Positions 54,666-63,998 of a stretch of DNA of 64,000 nucleotides are shown in pieces. Made by a program: the position numbers and the translations under genes. The first letter of the stretch is position 1. Every line of letters begins with the position of its first letter. The notes below the pieces were generated by a model. The model was not told the DNA's origin. It saw only the letters and a list, made by a program, of their open reading frames with translations, and ran no database searches. Source of the DNA: an uncultured Pleomorphomonas sp. (GTDB taxonomy: Bacteria > Pseudomonadota > Alphaproteobacteria > Rhizobiales > Pleomorphomonadaceae); assembly GCA_937868725.1 (NCBI GenBank), contig CALMMQ010000064.1, positions 43,264 to 107,263 on the forward strand, read 5' to 3'.

Positions 54666-55556
54666 TCACTTGCGGACGTAAACGCCCGGCTCGATCGGCT
54701 GCTCGGTCGGCACGGTCTTGCCGGCGATGACGTCGACGGCGGTGTCGACGGCCTGCTTGCCCATCTTGTCCGGGAACTGCTGGATGACGCCGACCATCAC
54801 CGGGTTGGTGTCGACGGCGTGGCGAGCCTCTTCCATGCCGTCGAAGCCGATCACCTTGACCTGCTTCTCGAGGCCGGCCGACTTGACGGCCACCGCGGCC
54901 GCCAGGGCGGCGTCGTCACCGAAGCCGAAGATGCCGTCGATGTCGGGGTTGGCCTGCAGCATGTTCTGCGCGGCGGCCAGCGCTTCGGCGCGGGTGATGC
55001 CGGTCTGCTGGGCGACGATCTTGATGTCCTTGTGCTCGCCGATGGCCTTCTTGAAGCCGTCGATGCGGTTCACCACCGACTGCACCGTCGGATAGTCGAT
55101 GATCGCCACTTCGCCCTTGTCGCCGAGCACCTTGGCCATCAGCTCGCCGGCCTTGACGCCGCCGGTGTAGTTGTCGGTGCCGATATAGGAGGTGACGGCG
55201 ACGCCGTTGGCCGGCACGTCGACGGTGATGACCTTGATGCCGGCCTTCTCGGCCTTCTCGATCACCGCCTTGACGCCCTTGCTGTCGACCGGCGACAGCA
55301 CGATGACGTCGACGCCCTTGACGATGAAGTCCTCGACGTCGGCGAGCTGCTTGTTGAGGTCCTGGTTGGCGATCGCCACCTCGAGCTTGACGTTCTTGGC
55401 GGTCGCTTCGCTCTTCATGGCGTTGGCAAGCTCGATGTAGAAGGGATGCTGCTGCGTCAGCAGCGAAGCGCCGATGCCGTCGGCCAGCGCCGAGGAAGCA
55501 AGGAAGGCAAAGGCGGAACCGGCAATCGCCAGGCGAGCGAAGTTGCGGAGAGTCAT
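54666..55556 (-). CDS. Ribose-type ABC importer substrate-binding protein
   Basis: 296 residues with a signal peptide (MTLRNFARLAIAGSAFAFLASSALA) and an RbsB-like fold: LTQQHPFYIELANAMKSEA, DVIVLSPVDSKGVKAVIEKA, VDVPANGVAVTSYIGTDNY and IFGFGDDAALAA. It binds a monosaccharide in the periplasm. The ATG at 55556 has GGGAGGA upstream and starts the signal peptide. It is the first gene of the operon ending in the kinase, KbaZ-like and DUF4432 genes; tagatose, psicose or another ketohexose is the likely ligand by context. Confidence 0.92.
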   Translation of the reverse strand: MTLRNFARLAIAGSAFAFLASSALADGIGASLLTQQHPFYIELANAMKSEATAKNVKLEVAIANQDLNKQLADVEDFIVKGVDVIVLSPVDSKGVKAVIEKAEKAGIKVITVDVPANGVAVTSYIGTDNYTGGVKAGELMAKVLGDKGEVAIIDYPTVQSVVNRIDGFKKAIGEHKDIKIVAQQTGITRAEALAAAQNMLQANPDIDGIFGFGDDAALAAAVAVKSAGLEKQVKVIGFDGMEEARHAVDTNPVMVGVIQQFPDKMGKQAVDTAVDVIAGKTVPTEQPIEPGVYVRK

Positions 55557-55679
55557 AGAGAATCCTCCCAATTGGCCCCTTGAGCGGGCCCCATTTTGAA
55601 ACGGTCCGGCACGGGCGTCTCCCTCGCGCCGGCGGGTCGGATGTCATCAAAAATCTTATCGCATGTCAATATAAGAATG

Positions 55680-55701
55680 TTACGCGCGTAATATTTACGC
55701 G
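55680..55701. promoter_or_regulatory. Putative LacI-family operator region of the hexulose-type operon
   Basis: TTACGCGCGTAA (55680-55691) is a perfect 12-bp palindrome with central CG, overlapped by TAATATTTACGCG (55689-55701), which recurs with one change at 47270-47282 upstream of the LacI gene. It lies about 125 bp before the binding-protein start, a plausible operator/promoter position. Confidence 0.5.
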
Positions 55702-55789
55702 TCCCGCACGCTTATCATAATGGCGCAGCGCGCCACAGCGGCCGGCGACGACGTGCGCAAATATTGGAAGGGCAATGGCGGGCGGCTTC

Positions 55790-56704
55790 TCAGGGGCTGA
55801 CGGCGCTGCCGTCCTGCTCGCGGGCGATATGCTCGGCAAGCGCGGCGACGAAGCGGCGGCCATAGGCCGGCAACGGCGTCGAGCGCGACCAGATGGCCGA
55901 GATCTCGAATTCGATGGCATGGCCGTCGATGGCCACCGGCCGCACGGTGAGGTCGGTCTTGAGCGCCCGGATCGACGACGGCAGGATGGCGATGCCGACG
56001 CCGCCAATGGCCATCGAGAAGATGGTGTGAGGCGAGCCGCTTTCGAGGGCGATGCGCGGGTCAAGGCCCGACAGGCGGCAGGCGGCGTCGAACATCTCGC
56101 GCGACACGTGGCGGCGGTTGAGCAGCAACACCGGATGGGCGCAGACGTCGGTGATGTCGACCGGGTCGGCGCTGGCCTCGAGGTGATCGGCGCTGCCGAT
56201 GGCCAGCACCGCCAGATGGCAGAGCGGCCGCGCCTCGACGTCGGGCGAACGGGCATAGGTGGAGGCATTGACCGTCAGCTGGACAACGCCCGACATCAGC
56301 TTGGCGTTGAGCTCGGCGCCGCCGCCCTCCTCGAGCCGGATCTCGACGCGGGGATGCAACTCCTGCCACTCGCGCAGGAAGCTGGGAAAGTAGCGCTCGA
56401 TCAGCTGCGAGCAGGCGCCGACCTTCAGCACCCCCGCCTCGCCCTTCTTGAGTTCCTCCGCCGACAGGCGCAGGTTCTTGGTGGCGATCAGCACCTCGTT
56501 GATGCGGGCGCGCAGCGCCTCGCCCTCCGGCGACACGCGGATCTTCTTGCCCGTGCGTTCGAACAGCTCGACGCCCAGCGTCTGCTCGATGCTCTGGATC
56601 TGCCGCGATAGCGCCGACTGGGTGACCGACAGCTTCTCGGCGGCAACGGTGAAGCTGCCGCATTCGGCCACCGTCATGAAACTTGCCAGCAGCCTGTCGT
56701 CCAT
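55790..56704 (-). CDS. LysR-family transcriptional regulator
   Basis: 304 residues. The N-terminal winged helix (MDDRLLASFMTVAECGSFTV, then QSALSRQIQSIEQTLGVELFER) is canonical; the C-terminal co-inducer domain spans ~90-300. The targets are not evident: it is co-directional with, and downstream of, the quinone oxidoreductase gene, and faces the hexulose importer promoter at its 3' side. The start ATG at 56704 fits the LysR N-terminus. Confidence 0.9.
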   Translation of the reverse strand: MDDRLLASFMTVAECGSFTVAAEKLSVTQSALSRQIQSIEQTLGVELFERTGKKIRVSPEGEALRARINEVLIATKNLRLSAEELKKGEAGVLKVGACSQLIERYFPSFLREWQELHPRVEIRLEEGGGAELNAKLMSGVVQLTVNASTYARSPDVEARPLCHLAVLAIGSADHLEASADPVDITDVCAHPVLLLNRRHVSREMFDAACRLSGLDPRIALESGSPHTIFSMAIGGVGIAILPSSIRALKTDLTVRPVAIDGHAIEFEISAIWSRSTPLPAYGRRFVAALAEHIAREQDGSAVSP

Positions 56705-56757
56705 GTTTTCGCTCCCGCCACCGGCCGGCCGGTCGGCGGCTCCCTGTCGTGGCGCTG

Positions 56758-56793
56758 GGCTCCGGCATCGGCGCTGCCGCCGATGTCGGAGCC
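56758..56793 (-). terminator. Hairpin between the quinone oxidoreductase and LysR genes
   Basis: GGCTCCGGCATCGGC pairs with GCCGATGTCGGAGCC through 15 positions with one G-T pair and a 6-nt loop, about 50 bp after the oxidoreductase stop. A likely terminator, though no U-run follows. Confidence 0.55.
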
Positions 56794-56843
56794 GAACCAC
56801 TAGGGTATTACAGGCCTCGGTGGCCGCGCTCAAGCGCCATGGC

Positions 56844-57818
56844 TCAGACCACCAGCACCGACGCACCGGTGGTTGCCCGGCTTTCCAGCGCCCGGTGCGC
56901 CTCGGCGGCGGCGGCGAGCGGGAAGCGCTGGCGCACCTCGGCCGTCACCGCCCCCGAAGCCAGGCGGGCAAACAGGTCGGCGGCCCGCGCCTCGAGTTCG
57001 CCGCGCTCCTCGATGTAGTGGAACAGCATCGGCCGCACGGCGCCGAGCGAACCGCCCTGGGCCAGCATCGCCAGCGTGAAGCCCTCGATCGGCCCCGACG
57101 ACTGGCCGAAGGACACGAACAGGCCGCGCTTGCGCAGCGACTTGAGCGACCCCGCCCAGGTATCGTGGCCGACGCTGTCGTAGACGACGTCGCATCCCCG
57201 ACCGCTGGTGACGATCTTCACCGTCTCGACGAAGTCGTCGCGACGATAGTCGACCACGTGATCGTAGCCGTGGGCGCGGGCCAGTTCGACCTTCTCGGGC
57301 GAGCCGGCGGTGCCGATGGTGACGGCGCCGAGCGCCTTCAGCCATTGCCCCATCAGCAGGCCGACGCCACCGGCCGCCGCGTGCACCAGCACCACGTCGC
57401 CCGGCTTCACGGCATAGGTCGAGGTGACCAGGTACTGCACCGTCAGGCCCTTCAACATGACGGTGGCGGCGATCTCGTCGGAGATGGTCGCCGGCAGCCT
57501 GACCAGCCGGTCGGCGGCGATCAGGCGGCGCTCGCGGTAGGCGCCAAGCGGCGTCGTGTAGGCCACCCGGTCGCCCGGCTTGACCGAAACGACGTCGGCC
57601 CCGACGCTTTCCACCACGCCGGCCGCTTCCGCCCCCACCACCAGCGGGCTTTCCGGCCAGGCGTAGAGGCCCGAGCGGAAATAGGTGTCGATGAAGTTGA
57701 CCCCGACGGCCGTCTGCCGCACCGCCACCTCGCCGACGGCCGGCGCGCGATCGGCAACATCCTCCCAGCTCAGCGCCTCCGGTCCGCCGGGAGCGCCAAG
57801 CAGCATGGCTTTCGACAT
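56844..57818 (-). CDS. Zinc-independent quinone oxidoreductase (MDR family)
   Basis: 324 residues resembling E. coli QorA: NFIDTYFRSGLY, the GroES-like domain to ~120, then the NADPH-binding segment VHAAAGGVGLLMGQWLKALG and the C-terminal FARLASGAVTAEVRQRFPLA. Likely reduces quinones or enals with NADPH in the cytoplasm. It starts 9 bp after the AhpD-like gene on the same strand, so these two and possibly the aminotransferase form an operon. Confidence 0.9.
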   Translation of the reverse strand: MSKAMLLGAPGGPEALSWEDVADRAPAVGEVAVRQTAVGVNFIDTYFRSGLYAWPESPLVVGAEAAGVVESVGADVVSVKPGDRVAYTTPLGAYRERRLIAADRLVRLPATISDEIAATVMLKGLTVQYLVTSTYAVKPGDVVLVHAAAGGVGLLMGQWLKALGAVTIGTAGSPEKVELARAHGYDHVVDYRRDDFVETVKIVTSGRGCDVVYDSVGHDTWAGSLKSLRKRGLFVSFGQSSGPIEGFTLAMLAQGGSLGAVRPMLFHYIEERGELEARAADLFARLASGAVTAEVRQRFPLAAAAEAHRALESRATTGASVLVV

Positions 57819-57827
57819 GACGTTACC

Positions 57828-58232
57828 TCAGGCCTGGAACGCCGGATCGACCGGCACCTGCAGCGCCTGGACCAGGGCGTTGGTTTCATTGGCCATGCCG
57901 ACCACCGAAAGCAGCTCCTGATACATGGCGTCGGTCATGCCCTTGGCCTTGGCCTGGGCGGTGTGCGAATGGACGCAGTAGGTGCAGCCGTTGGTGGCCG
58001 ACACCGCCACGTAGATCAGCTCCTTGACGAGCGGGCTCAACTCGCCCGGCGCCACCATCACGTCCTTGAGGCTGTTCCAGGTGCGTTCGAGCAGCAGCGG
58101 CTGGTTGGCCAGCGCCCGCCAGAAATTGTTGACGAAATCAGACTTGCGCACCGCCCGGATGTCGTCGAACACCGCCTTGACGCGGGCGTCCGCCTCAACC
58201 TCGGCGTCAGTCCAGAGTTTCACCGTAGACAT
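57828..58232 (-). CDS. AhpD-like / carboxymuconolactone decarboxylase family protein
   Basis: 134 residues of the AhpD-like helical fold. The redox motif CTYCVHSH supplies Cys83, Cys86 and His90, as in alkylhydroperoxidase AhpD core proteins. It probably acts as a small thiol peroxidase or redox partner. The start at 58232 has GGGAGAA upstream. The pairing with a quinone reductase suggests oxidative or electrophile stress defence. Confidence 0.88.
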   Translation of the reverse strand: MSTVKLWTDAEVEADARVKAVFDDIRAVRKSDFVNNFWRALANQPLLLERTWNSLKDVMVAPGELSPLVKELIYVAVSATNGCTYCVHSHTAQAKAKGMTDAMYQELLSVVGMANETNALVQALQVPVDPAFQA

Positions 58233-58272
58233 GCTAATTCTCCCGAAAAGGGCTGTTGGCCGGTGGTCCGGC

Positions 58273-59118
58273 TCAGCTGTGGGCCCAGTCCCAATAGAGC
58301 GCCCGGGCACGCCGGGCGGCGGGGCCGAACTCGAACGTTTTGGCGTCGAAACCGATGACCGGCACGACCTTGGAAATGTTGCCGGTCGAGAAGATCTCGT
58401 CGGCAGCGCGGAAATCGTCGACCGACAGCGTCACCTCGTGCACCGTTTCGCCCGCCGCCCGCAGCAGGCCGATGACGCGCTGACGCGTGATGCCGGCCAG
58501 GAAGGTGCCGTTGGCGACCGGCGTGAAGTAGTGGCCGTCCTTGACGAAGAACACGTTGGCGGTGGCCAGTTCGGCGACGTTGCCGGCAAAGTCCTGCACC
58601 AGGGCGTTCTGGAAGCCCTTGGCGCGGGCCTCGCGGATCATGCGGGCATTGTTGGGATAGAGGCAGGCCGCCTTGGCGTTGGTCGGCATCGTCTCCACCG
58701 TCGGCCGGCGGAAGCGCGTCGTGGTGATGGTGAAGCCCTTGGGCTCGACGAGCGGCATCTCCTCGAGGCAGAGGGCAAAGTCCGTCGACGCCGGGTCGGG
58801 CGAGACGACCGACACGTCGCCTTCCTCAGCCCAGTACATCGGCCGGATGTAGACGGCCGGCTTGTCGCCGAACTTCCTGAGCCCCTCGTGCGTCAGCGCC
58901 ATGATCGCCTCGGGCGTCAAGGTCGGCTCGAGGCCGAGATTGCGCGCCGACTGGTTGACGCGCGCCGCATGCAGGTCGAGGTCGGGCGTGATGCCCTCGA
59001 AGGCCCGCGCCCCGTCGAACACCAGCGAGCCGAGCCAGGTGGCGTGCGAGTTGGCGCCGAGCACGCGCACGTCGCCCTCGTGCCAGGCGCCGCGATAGTA
59101 GGTCCAGATGCGAGACAT
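58273..59118 (-). CDS. Class IV aminotransferase, branched-chain amino acid type
   Basis: 281 residues, PLP fold type IV. The PLP lysine is Lys149 in PTNAKAACLYPNN; FDGARAFEG and GNVAELATANVFFVKDG are typical of IlvE-like enzymes. It transfers amino groups between branched-chain amino acids and 2-oxoglutarate, though D-amino-acid or aminodeoxychorismate-type activities occur in this family. It lies 57 bp downstream of the ABC ATPase gene on the same strand, separated by a small CCGGGC/GCCCGG hairpin (59151-59165). Confidence 0.87.
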   Translation of the reverse strand: MSRIWTYYRGAWHEGDVRVLGANSHATWLGSLVFDGARAFEGITPDLDLHAARVNQSARNLGLEPTLTPEAIMALTHEGLRKFGDKPAVYIRPMYWAEEGDVSVVSPDPASTDFALCLEEMPLVEPKGFTITTTRFRRPTVETMPTNAKAACLYPNNARMIREARAKGFQNALVQDFAGNVAELATANVFFVKDGHYFTPVANGTFLAGITRQRVIGLLRAAGETVHEVTLSVDDFRAADEIFSTGNISKVVPVIGFDAKTFEFGPAARRARALYWDWAHS

Positions 59119-59175
59119 CGTCTTGGCTTTCCTCTGTCGTTCTGTTGTTGCCGGGCGCCGCCCGGAGGACACCGG

Positions 59176-60663
59176 TCAGTGGACCGATGCGTACATGATG
59201 CGCTCCTCGCTGGCGTCGAGCGGCGAGAACTCCTCGACCACCCGGCCCTGGCGGCAGACCAGAATGCGGTCGGAGAGCTTGAGGATCTCCGGCAGATAGG
59301 AGGAGATGACCATGACGGCGAGGCCGTCGTCGGCCAGCTTTTCGATGAGGTGATGGATTTCGGCGATGGCCGCCACGTCGACGCCGCGCGTCGGTTCGTC
59401 GAAGATGACGAGGCGCGGCTTCTGCACCAGCCCCTTGCCGATCACCACCTTCTGCTGATTGCCGCCCGACAGCTCGACGACGCGGGCGTCGGGGTTGATG
59501 GCGCGGATGGCCAGCGTCTTGCCCCAGCTTTCGGCGAGGCGCGCCATTTCGCCGTGGCTGACCACCGGCAGGCGTTCGAGGCCGGCGGCCAACAGACCGG
59601 AATAGAGGTTCTCGGCAATCGACATGGTCTCGAAGAAGCCTTCGAGCTTGCGATCCTCGGTGACGTAGACGATGCCGTCCTGCACCGCCGGACGCGGCGT
59701 GTTGTAGCGCACCGGCTGGCCGTCGAGCGTCACCTCGCCGCCGCGGTTGAAGTCGCGCTTCATGACACCGGCGATGATCTTGGCCGTTTCGGTACGGCCC
59801 GAGCCCACCAGCCCGAACAGGCCGGTGATCTGGCCGGCGAACACCGAGAACGAGGTGTTCTTGACCATGGCGCCCATCGACAGGTCCTGCACCGACAGCA
59901 CCTTGTCGCCGGCCGGTCGCACGACCGTCTTGCGCCGCGCGCCCTCGCCTTCCAGCGTGCGGCCGACCATGGCCCGCACGATGGTCTCGCGGGTGAAGTT
60001 GGCCGTGACGTCGGTGACGACGCGGGCACCGTCGCGCATGACGGTGATGCGGTCGGAGATCTGCAGCGCCTCCTCAAGGGCATGGCTGATGAAGATCACC
60101 GCCACCTTGCGCTCCTTGAGCCGGCGGATCAGGGCGAAGAAGTGGCGCTTCTCCTCCGGCGTCAGCGTCGCTGTCGGCTCGTCGAAGATGATGACGCGCG
60201 CCTTGAGGCGGACGGCGCGGGCGATCTCCACCATCTGCCGTTTGGCGGCGCCGAGCGTCGCCACCGTCGCCGTCGGATCGACGGTGAAGTTGAGCGACTG
60301 CAGGAACTGCTGGGCGGAAATGGCAACGCCACGCAGCCGGTTGAGCAGCTTCTCGTCGCCAAGATAGAGGTTCTGCGCCACCGTCATCGACGGGACGAGC
60401 GAGGTCTCCTGGAACACCATGGCGATGCCGCGCGCCAGCGCCTCGGCCGGCCCCTCGAAGCGGACGGGCTCGCCGTCGATGAGGATTTCGCCCGCCGACG
60501 GCGTCACCACGCCGGCGATCATCTTGGTCAGCGTCGACTTGCCGGCGCCATTTTCGCCAAGCAGCGCATGCACTTCGCCCTCGGCGATGTCGAAGTCGAC
60601 GGCGTCGACGGCGAGGTTGCCGCGATAGCTCTTGGAAAGGGCGCGCGTCGCGATCAGCGTCAT
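59176..60663 (-). CDS. Ribose-type ABC importer ATPase (double NBD)
   Basis: 495 residues. First NBD: GENGAGKSTLTKMIAG, LGAAKRQMVEIARA, FDEPTATLTPEE; second NBD: degenerate GLVGSGRTETAK, LSGGNQQKVVIGKGL, DEPTRGVDVAA. It serves the permease-propeller fusion protein encoded two genes upstream. The start overlaps the preceding lactonase-like gene by 4 bp (ATGA). A much longer upstream frame exists but lies within that gene and has no ribosome site. Confidence 0.93.
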   Translation of the reverse strand: MTLIATRALSKSYRGNLAVDAVDFDIAEGEVHALLGENGAGKSTLTKMIAGVVTPSAGEILIDGEPVRFEGPAEALARGIAMVFQETSLVPSMTVAQNLYLGDEKLLNRLRGVAISAQQFLQSLNFTVDPTATVATLGAAKRQMVEIARAVRLKARVIIFDEPTATLTPEEKRHFFALIRRLKERKVAVIFISHALEEALQISDRITVMRDGARVVTDVTANFTRETIVRAMVGRTLEGEGARRKTVVRPAGDKVLSVQDLSMGAMVKNTSFSVFAGQITGLFGLVGSGRTETAKIIAGVMKRDFNRGGEVTLDGQPVRYNTPRPAVQDGIVYVTEDRKLEGFFETMSIAENLYSGLLAAGLERLPVVSHGEMARLAESWGKTLAIRAINPDARVVELSGGNQQKVVIGKGLVQKPRLVIFDEPTRGVDVAAIAEIHHLIEKLADDGLAVMVISSYLPEILKLSDRILVCRQGRVVEEFSPLDASEERIMYASVH

Positions 60664-61739
60664 GCCACACCTGTTTCGATTTCGAGGATGGCGTTGCCGC
60701 CACGGCTGGCGACGAACAGCACGCCACCGATTTCCACCACGTCCTTGATGCCGTGCCGGCGACCGTCGGCGCGGCTGTGCAGGCTGGCCACCGGCCGGAA
60801 ATGGCTGTCGAGGCGGGCAACAAGACCATAGGAGCGACCGGGCGCCCACGGCTTGCGCACGCCCATGGTGACGACACCGCCGCACTGCAGCGGTTCGAGG
60901 AAGGAGTTGCCCGAACTCATCTGCGGCGCGATCCACAGGTCGCGGTCGACGTTGGCCACCATGTCCTCGCGATAGGCCCGTTCGGTCAGCACCAGCTCGA
61001 CCAGACGATTGCGCGGCGCCATCAGCGTCAGCCAGGCGCCACCGCCGACGGCGCGCGTCAGCCGGGCCGGATAGCCCGGCAGGTTGGCGAGCAGCGGCGT
61101 CGGCTTGCCGCGCCCGTCGATGGTCAGGCGGACGAGGCGATGGCGCGAGGCTTCGGCGACCACCAGCGACCGGTCCGGCTCGATCAGGATGCCGGCCGGC
61201 CAGGCCAGACCGTCGGCGATCAGTCGGCTGTCGCCCTCGATCAGGTCGACGCGCAGCACGGCGCCGCTCGCCCCACGGTCCATCAGGTCGTTCTGCCAGT
61301 CGCCGGCCCGGTGCCGCGCCGACCCGTCGGTGACAAACAGCACGCCGTCGCCGCCGGCGGCGATGGCGGTCGGGGCATGCAGGCGGCGGCCCGCCACCTC
61401 GGTGATCACCCGGCCGTCGCAGCGGCCGCCGACGAGACGCAGCTCGCCGGCCTCAAGGCCGACCGCCAGGCCGCCGTCGCCGAGGCTGGCCAGCGCCGAG
61501 ATGGCCGTCTCGAAGCGATGCAGCGTCACCGCCGCGCCGCCTTCGAGGGGATAGGCCTGAATCTCGGCCCCGGAGGCGACCAGCAGCCGGCCTTCATGGA
61601 GAACGATCGCTTCGGGCCGTGCCACTTCGGCGAACAGTTCGGCCGTTTCGAGCTCGCTGTTCGGCCGGAAAGCGCCGTCCATGGGCGGAATGGTCACGGC
61701 TTTGCCGCGCAACGGATCGAGCAGGGCATCCCACCACAT
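60660..61739 (-). CDS. SMP-30/strictosidine-synthase-like propeller protein
   Basis: 359 residues, cytoplasmic beta-propeller by repeat pattern. Segments such as LHAPTAIAAGGDGVLFVTDG, WPAGILIEPDRSLVVAEASR and HGIKDVVEIGGVLFVASRGG match the SMP-30/strictosidine-synthase-like superfamily. It lies between the permease-propeller fusion gene (3 bp gap) and the ATPase gene (4 bp overlap), so it is made in step with the importer. Probably a sugar lactonase or a binding propeller; the family metal ligands are not all evident. Confidence 0.78.
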   Translation of the reverse strand: MWWDALLDPLRGKAVTIPPMDGAFRPNSELETAELFAEVARPEAIVLHEGRLLVASGAEIQAYPLEGGAAVTLHRFETAISALASLGDGGLAVGLEAGELRLVGGRCDGRVITEVAGRRLHAPTAIAAGGDGVLFVTDGSARHRAGDWQNDLMDRGASGAVLRVDLIEGDSRLIADGLAWPAGILIEPDRSLVVAEASRHRLVRLTIDGRGKPTPLLANLPGYPARLTRAVGGGAWLTLMAPRNRLVELVLTERAYREDMVANVDRDLWIAPQMSSGNSFLEPLQCGGVVTMGVRKPWAPGRSYGLVARLDSHFRPVASLHSRADGRRHGIKDVVEIGGVLFVASRGGNAILEIETGVA

Positions 61740-61742
61740 GGC

Positions 61743-63893
61743 TCAGCTCCTCCCCTCGGACGTTTCGGCGGCCGGCCGGTCGGCCCAGTACGATTTCCAG
61801 CTCGTCCACTCCGGATCAGCACCGGGAATCTTGAAGCGGCCGATGCGGTTGTTGAGGATGCCGCCGACGAACAGTTCGCCCTTGTGCTCGCGCATCGAGG
61901 TGACCATGGGATGGCTCTTGCCGGTGAGGTCGCCGAGCGTGGCGACGATGCGGCCGCTTTCGTCGAACTTGATGACGCCGCCGGTGTTGATGTTGGGGAA
62001 CAGCCAGTCGTCGCCCGGCAACCGCCGCGTCATGCGCTTGCGGAAGCCGGGGTGGCGCAGCGACAGATCGAACGTCGGCGTGCGCACGCCGAGCCAGGCC
62101 ATCCAGTAGCAGCCGTCGGAGGCGCGGTTGACGTTGTCGGGGTAGCCCGGCATGTCGGCGATCAGGCACTCCATGGTGCCGGCCTTCGGCCCCTCGATCC
62201 AGTAGCGGTGCACCGAGCAGGCCCAGCTCTCGTTGATCAGGATCGACTTGGCATCATGGGCGAGGCAGACGCCGTTGGCGTAACGCAGGCCGTCGTAGAC
62301 GGTTCTGGTCTCGCCGGTGCGGGGATCGTAGCAGAGCAGGCGGCCGGTCGGCCGGCTCTCGATGGAATCGAGCACCCAGTCGTGGGCGTCGTAGCGCGTC
62401 GTCGAATCGGTGAACCAGACGCGACCGTCGGGGCCGATGTCGCAGTCGTTGGGGTCGCGCAGCCGGGCATCGTCGACCACCGAGGCCCAGGAACGGCGGG
62501 TTTCGGTCGACAGCCGCGTCACCTCGCCGTCGTGGGCGATCGAATAGAGCCCCATGGCGCCGACGCAGGTCTTGATCGAGCCGTCGCGGTCCATGGCCAG
62601 ACCGAGCGGAAAGCCGCCGATGTGGGCGAACACCTCCGAACGGCGGTAGTCGGGAGCGAACCAGCGGACGATCTCGCCGTGGCGGGTGCCGGCGTAAAGG
62701 TTGTCGTCCTCGTCGAGGATGACGTCCTCCGGTCCTTCCACTTCGCCGAGGGCGATGGGCGCCGCTTCGGCCAGCCGGTCGTTGAGGGCGTAGGCGCCGC
62801 CACCGTTGGGCAGGGCCGATTCATCGCCACTCATGCGGTGGAACACCGGCGCCACGTAGACCTCGGCCAGCACCTTGTGGCGGTTCTTGGCCCAGCGGAT
62901 GTCGAGCACCACGGCCAGCGCCAGCATGAAGCCGAGCACCAGCTGGTTGGAGCCGGTACCGTAGCCGAGGCGGATGAGGCCGTTGGTCATGGTCAGCACC
63001 GCCACCGCGCCCATCAGCCCCTTGGCGATCGAACCGCGACCGCCACCGAGCGAGTTGCCACCGACCACGGCGGCTGTGATGGCGGCCAGCTCCAGCCCGG
63101 CGCCGGTCCCGGGCCCGGCACCCGACAGGCGGGCGGCGAACAGGAAGCCGGCGATGCCGCAGCAGACGCCGGAGATGACGTAGGTGAGGAACACGGTGCG
63201 GCGCACGGGGATGCCGGCATTGAAGGCCGAACGGCGCGAGCCGCCCACCGCCGAGATGTGCCAGCCGAGGCGCGAGCGGCTGAGCAGCACGTGAGCCAGG
63301 ATGGCGAAGGCGCCGGCGATCAGGATCGACACCGGCAAGCCGCCGAACGAGCCGCCGCCGATGTAGTCGAAGCTGTCGTTCATCACCGGCGACATCTGCA
63401 GCTGCTTGCCCCAGGCGACGATCAGGATGTCGTAGAGCGACCGGCCCATGATCAACGTCACCAGCGTCGTCAGGAAGGCGCGCAGGCGCAGATAACCGAT
63501 CAGCACACCGTTGAAGGCGCCGCACAGGCCACCAGTGACGATCGCCACGACGAAGGCCGCCGATGTCGGCAACTCCCAGAGATAGACCGCCACCACGGTG
63601 GAGAACACCGACAGGGCGTAGATCGAGCCGACTGACAGGTCGATGCCGCCGCCCAGCATGACAATGGTGAGACCGATGACGACGATCAGGAACTCGCCGA
63701 GCTGGCGCGTCGTGTCGAGGAGGCTCGCCGGGCTGAAGAAGCCGTTGATCGCCGTGCCGAAAATGGCGACGACGCCGGCCAGCAGCAGGAAGGGCACCAG
63801 ATTGTCGGCCCAGCGCTTGGTGAGGATTTCGCCGATGAGGTGGGAGGGAATCGCGTTGTAGCGCAGTCGCGACAGGGATTCGGGTACGCGCAT
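61743..63893 (-). CDS. ABC importer permease fused to a strictosidine-synthase-like propeller
   Basis: 716 residues. Residues ~30-335 are an RbsC-like permease (IVMLGGGIDLSVGSIYAL, AAVVGGNSLGGGRGSIAKG). After a short linker (HRMSGDES) residues ~375-710 are a propeller: EGPEDVILDEDDNLYAGTRH, VWFTDSTTRYD, YANGVCLAHDAKSILINES and MPGYPDNVNRASDGCYWMAW, as in strictosidine-synthase-like lactonases. The permease C-terminus faces the cytoplasm, so the propeller would act on freshly imported substrate. No stop or frame change separates the halves. ATG at 63893 was chosen; ATG at 63902 sits too close to the AGGTGG. The binding-protein gene is presumably beyond the right edge. Confidence 0.88.
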   Translation of the reverse strand: MRVPESLSRLRYNAIPSHLIGEILTKRWADNLVPFLLLAGVVAIFGTAINGFFSPASLLDTTRQLGEFLIVVIGLTIVMLGGGIDLSVGSIYALSVFSTVVAVYLWELPTSAAFVVAIVTGGLCGAFNGVLIGYLRLRAFLTTLVTLIMGRSLYDILIVAWGKQLQMSPVMNDSFDYIGGGSFGGLPVSILIAGAFAILAHVLLSRSRLGWHISAVGGSRRSAFNAGIPVRRTVFLTYVISGVCCGIAGFLFAARLSGAGPGTGAGLELAAITAAVVGGNSLGGGRGSIAKGLMGAVAVLTMTNGLIRLGYGTGSNQLVLGFMLALAVVLDIRWAKNRHKVLAEVYVAPVFHRMSGDESALPNGGGAYALNDRLAEAAPIALGEVEGPEDVILDEDDNLYAGTRHGEIVRWFAPDYRRSEVFAHIGGFPLGLAMDRDGSIKTCVGAMGLYSIAHDGEVTRLSTETRRSWASVVDDARLRDPNDCDIGPDGRVWFTDSTTRYDAHDWVLDSIESRPTGRLLCYDPRTGETRTVYDGLRYANGVCLAHDAKSILINESWACSVHRYWIEGPKAGTMECLIADMPGYPDNVNRASDGCYWMAWLGVRTPTFDLSLRHPGFRKRMTRRLPGDDWLFPNINTGGVIKFDESGRIVATLGDLTGKSHPMVTSMREHKGELFVGGILNNRIGRFKIPGADPEWTSWKSYWADRPAAETSEGRS

Positions 63894-63965
63894 GGGTCTC
63901 ATCCACCTCAACGATCGGACGGCCGCGCGGGGCGGCCGGAAAACATCTGCCCCAAGAAATGGGGG

Positions 63966-63998
63966 GCGGGGACACCCGCTGGCTCGGGATGTCCCCGC
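63966..63998 (-). terminator. Strong hairpin upstream of the permease-propeller gene
   Basis: GCGGGGACACCCG pairs with CGGG-a-TGTCCCCGC around a 6-nt loop. By analogy with the other importer operons here, it probably lies just after a binding-protein gene located past position 64000. Confidence 0.5.
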
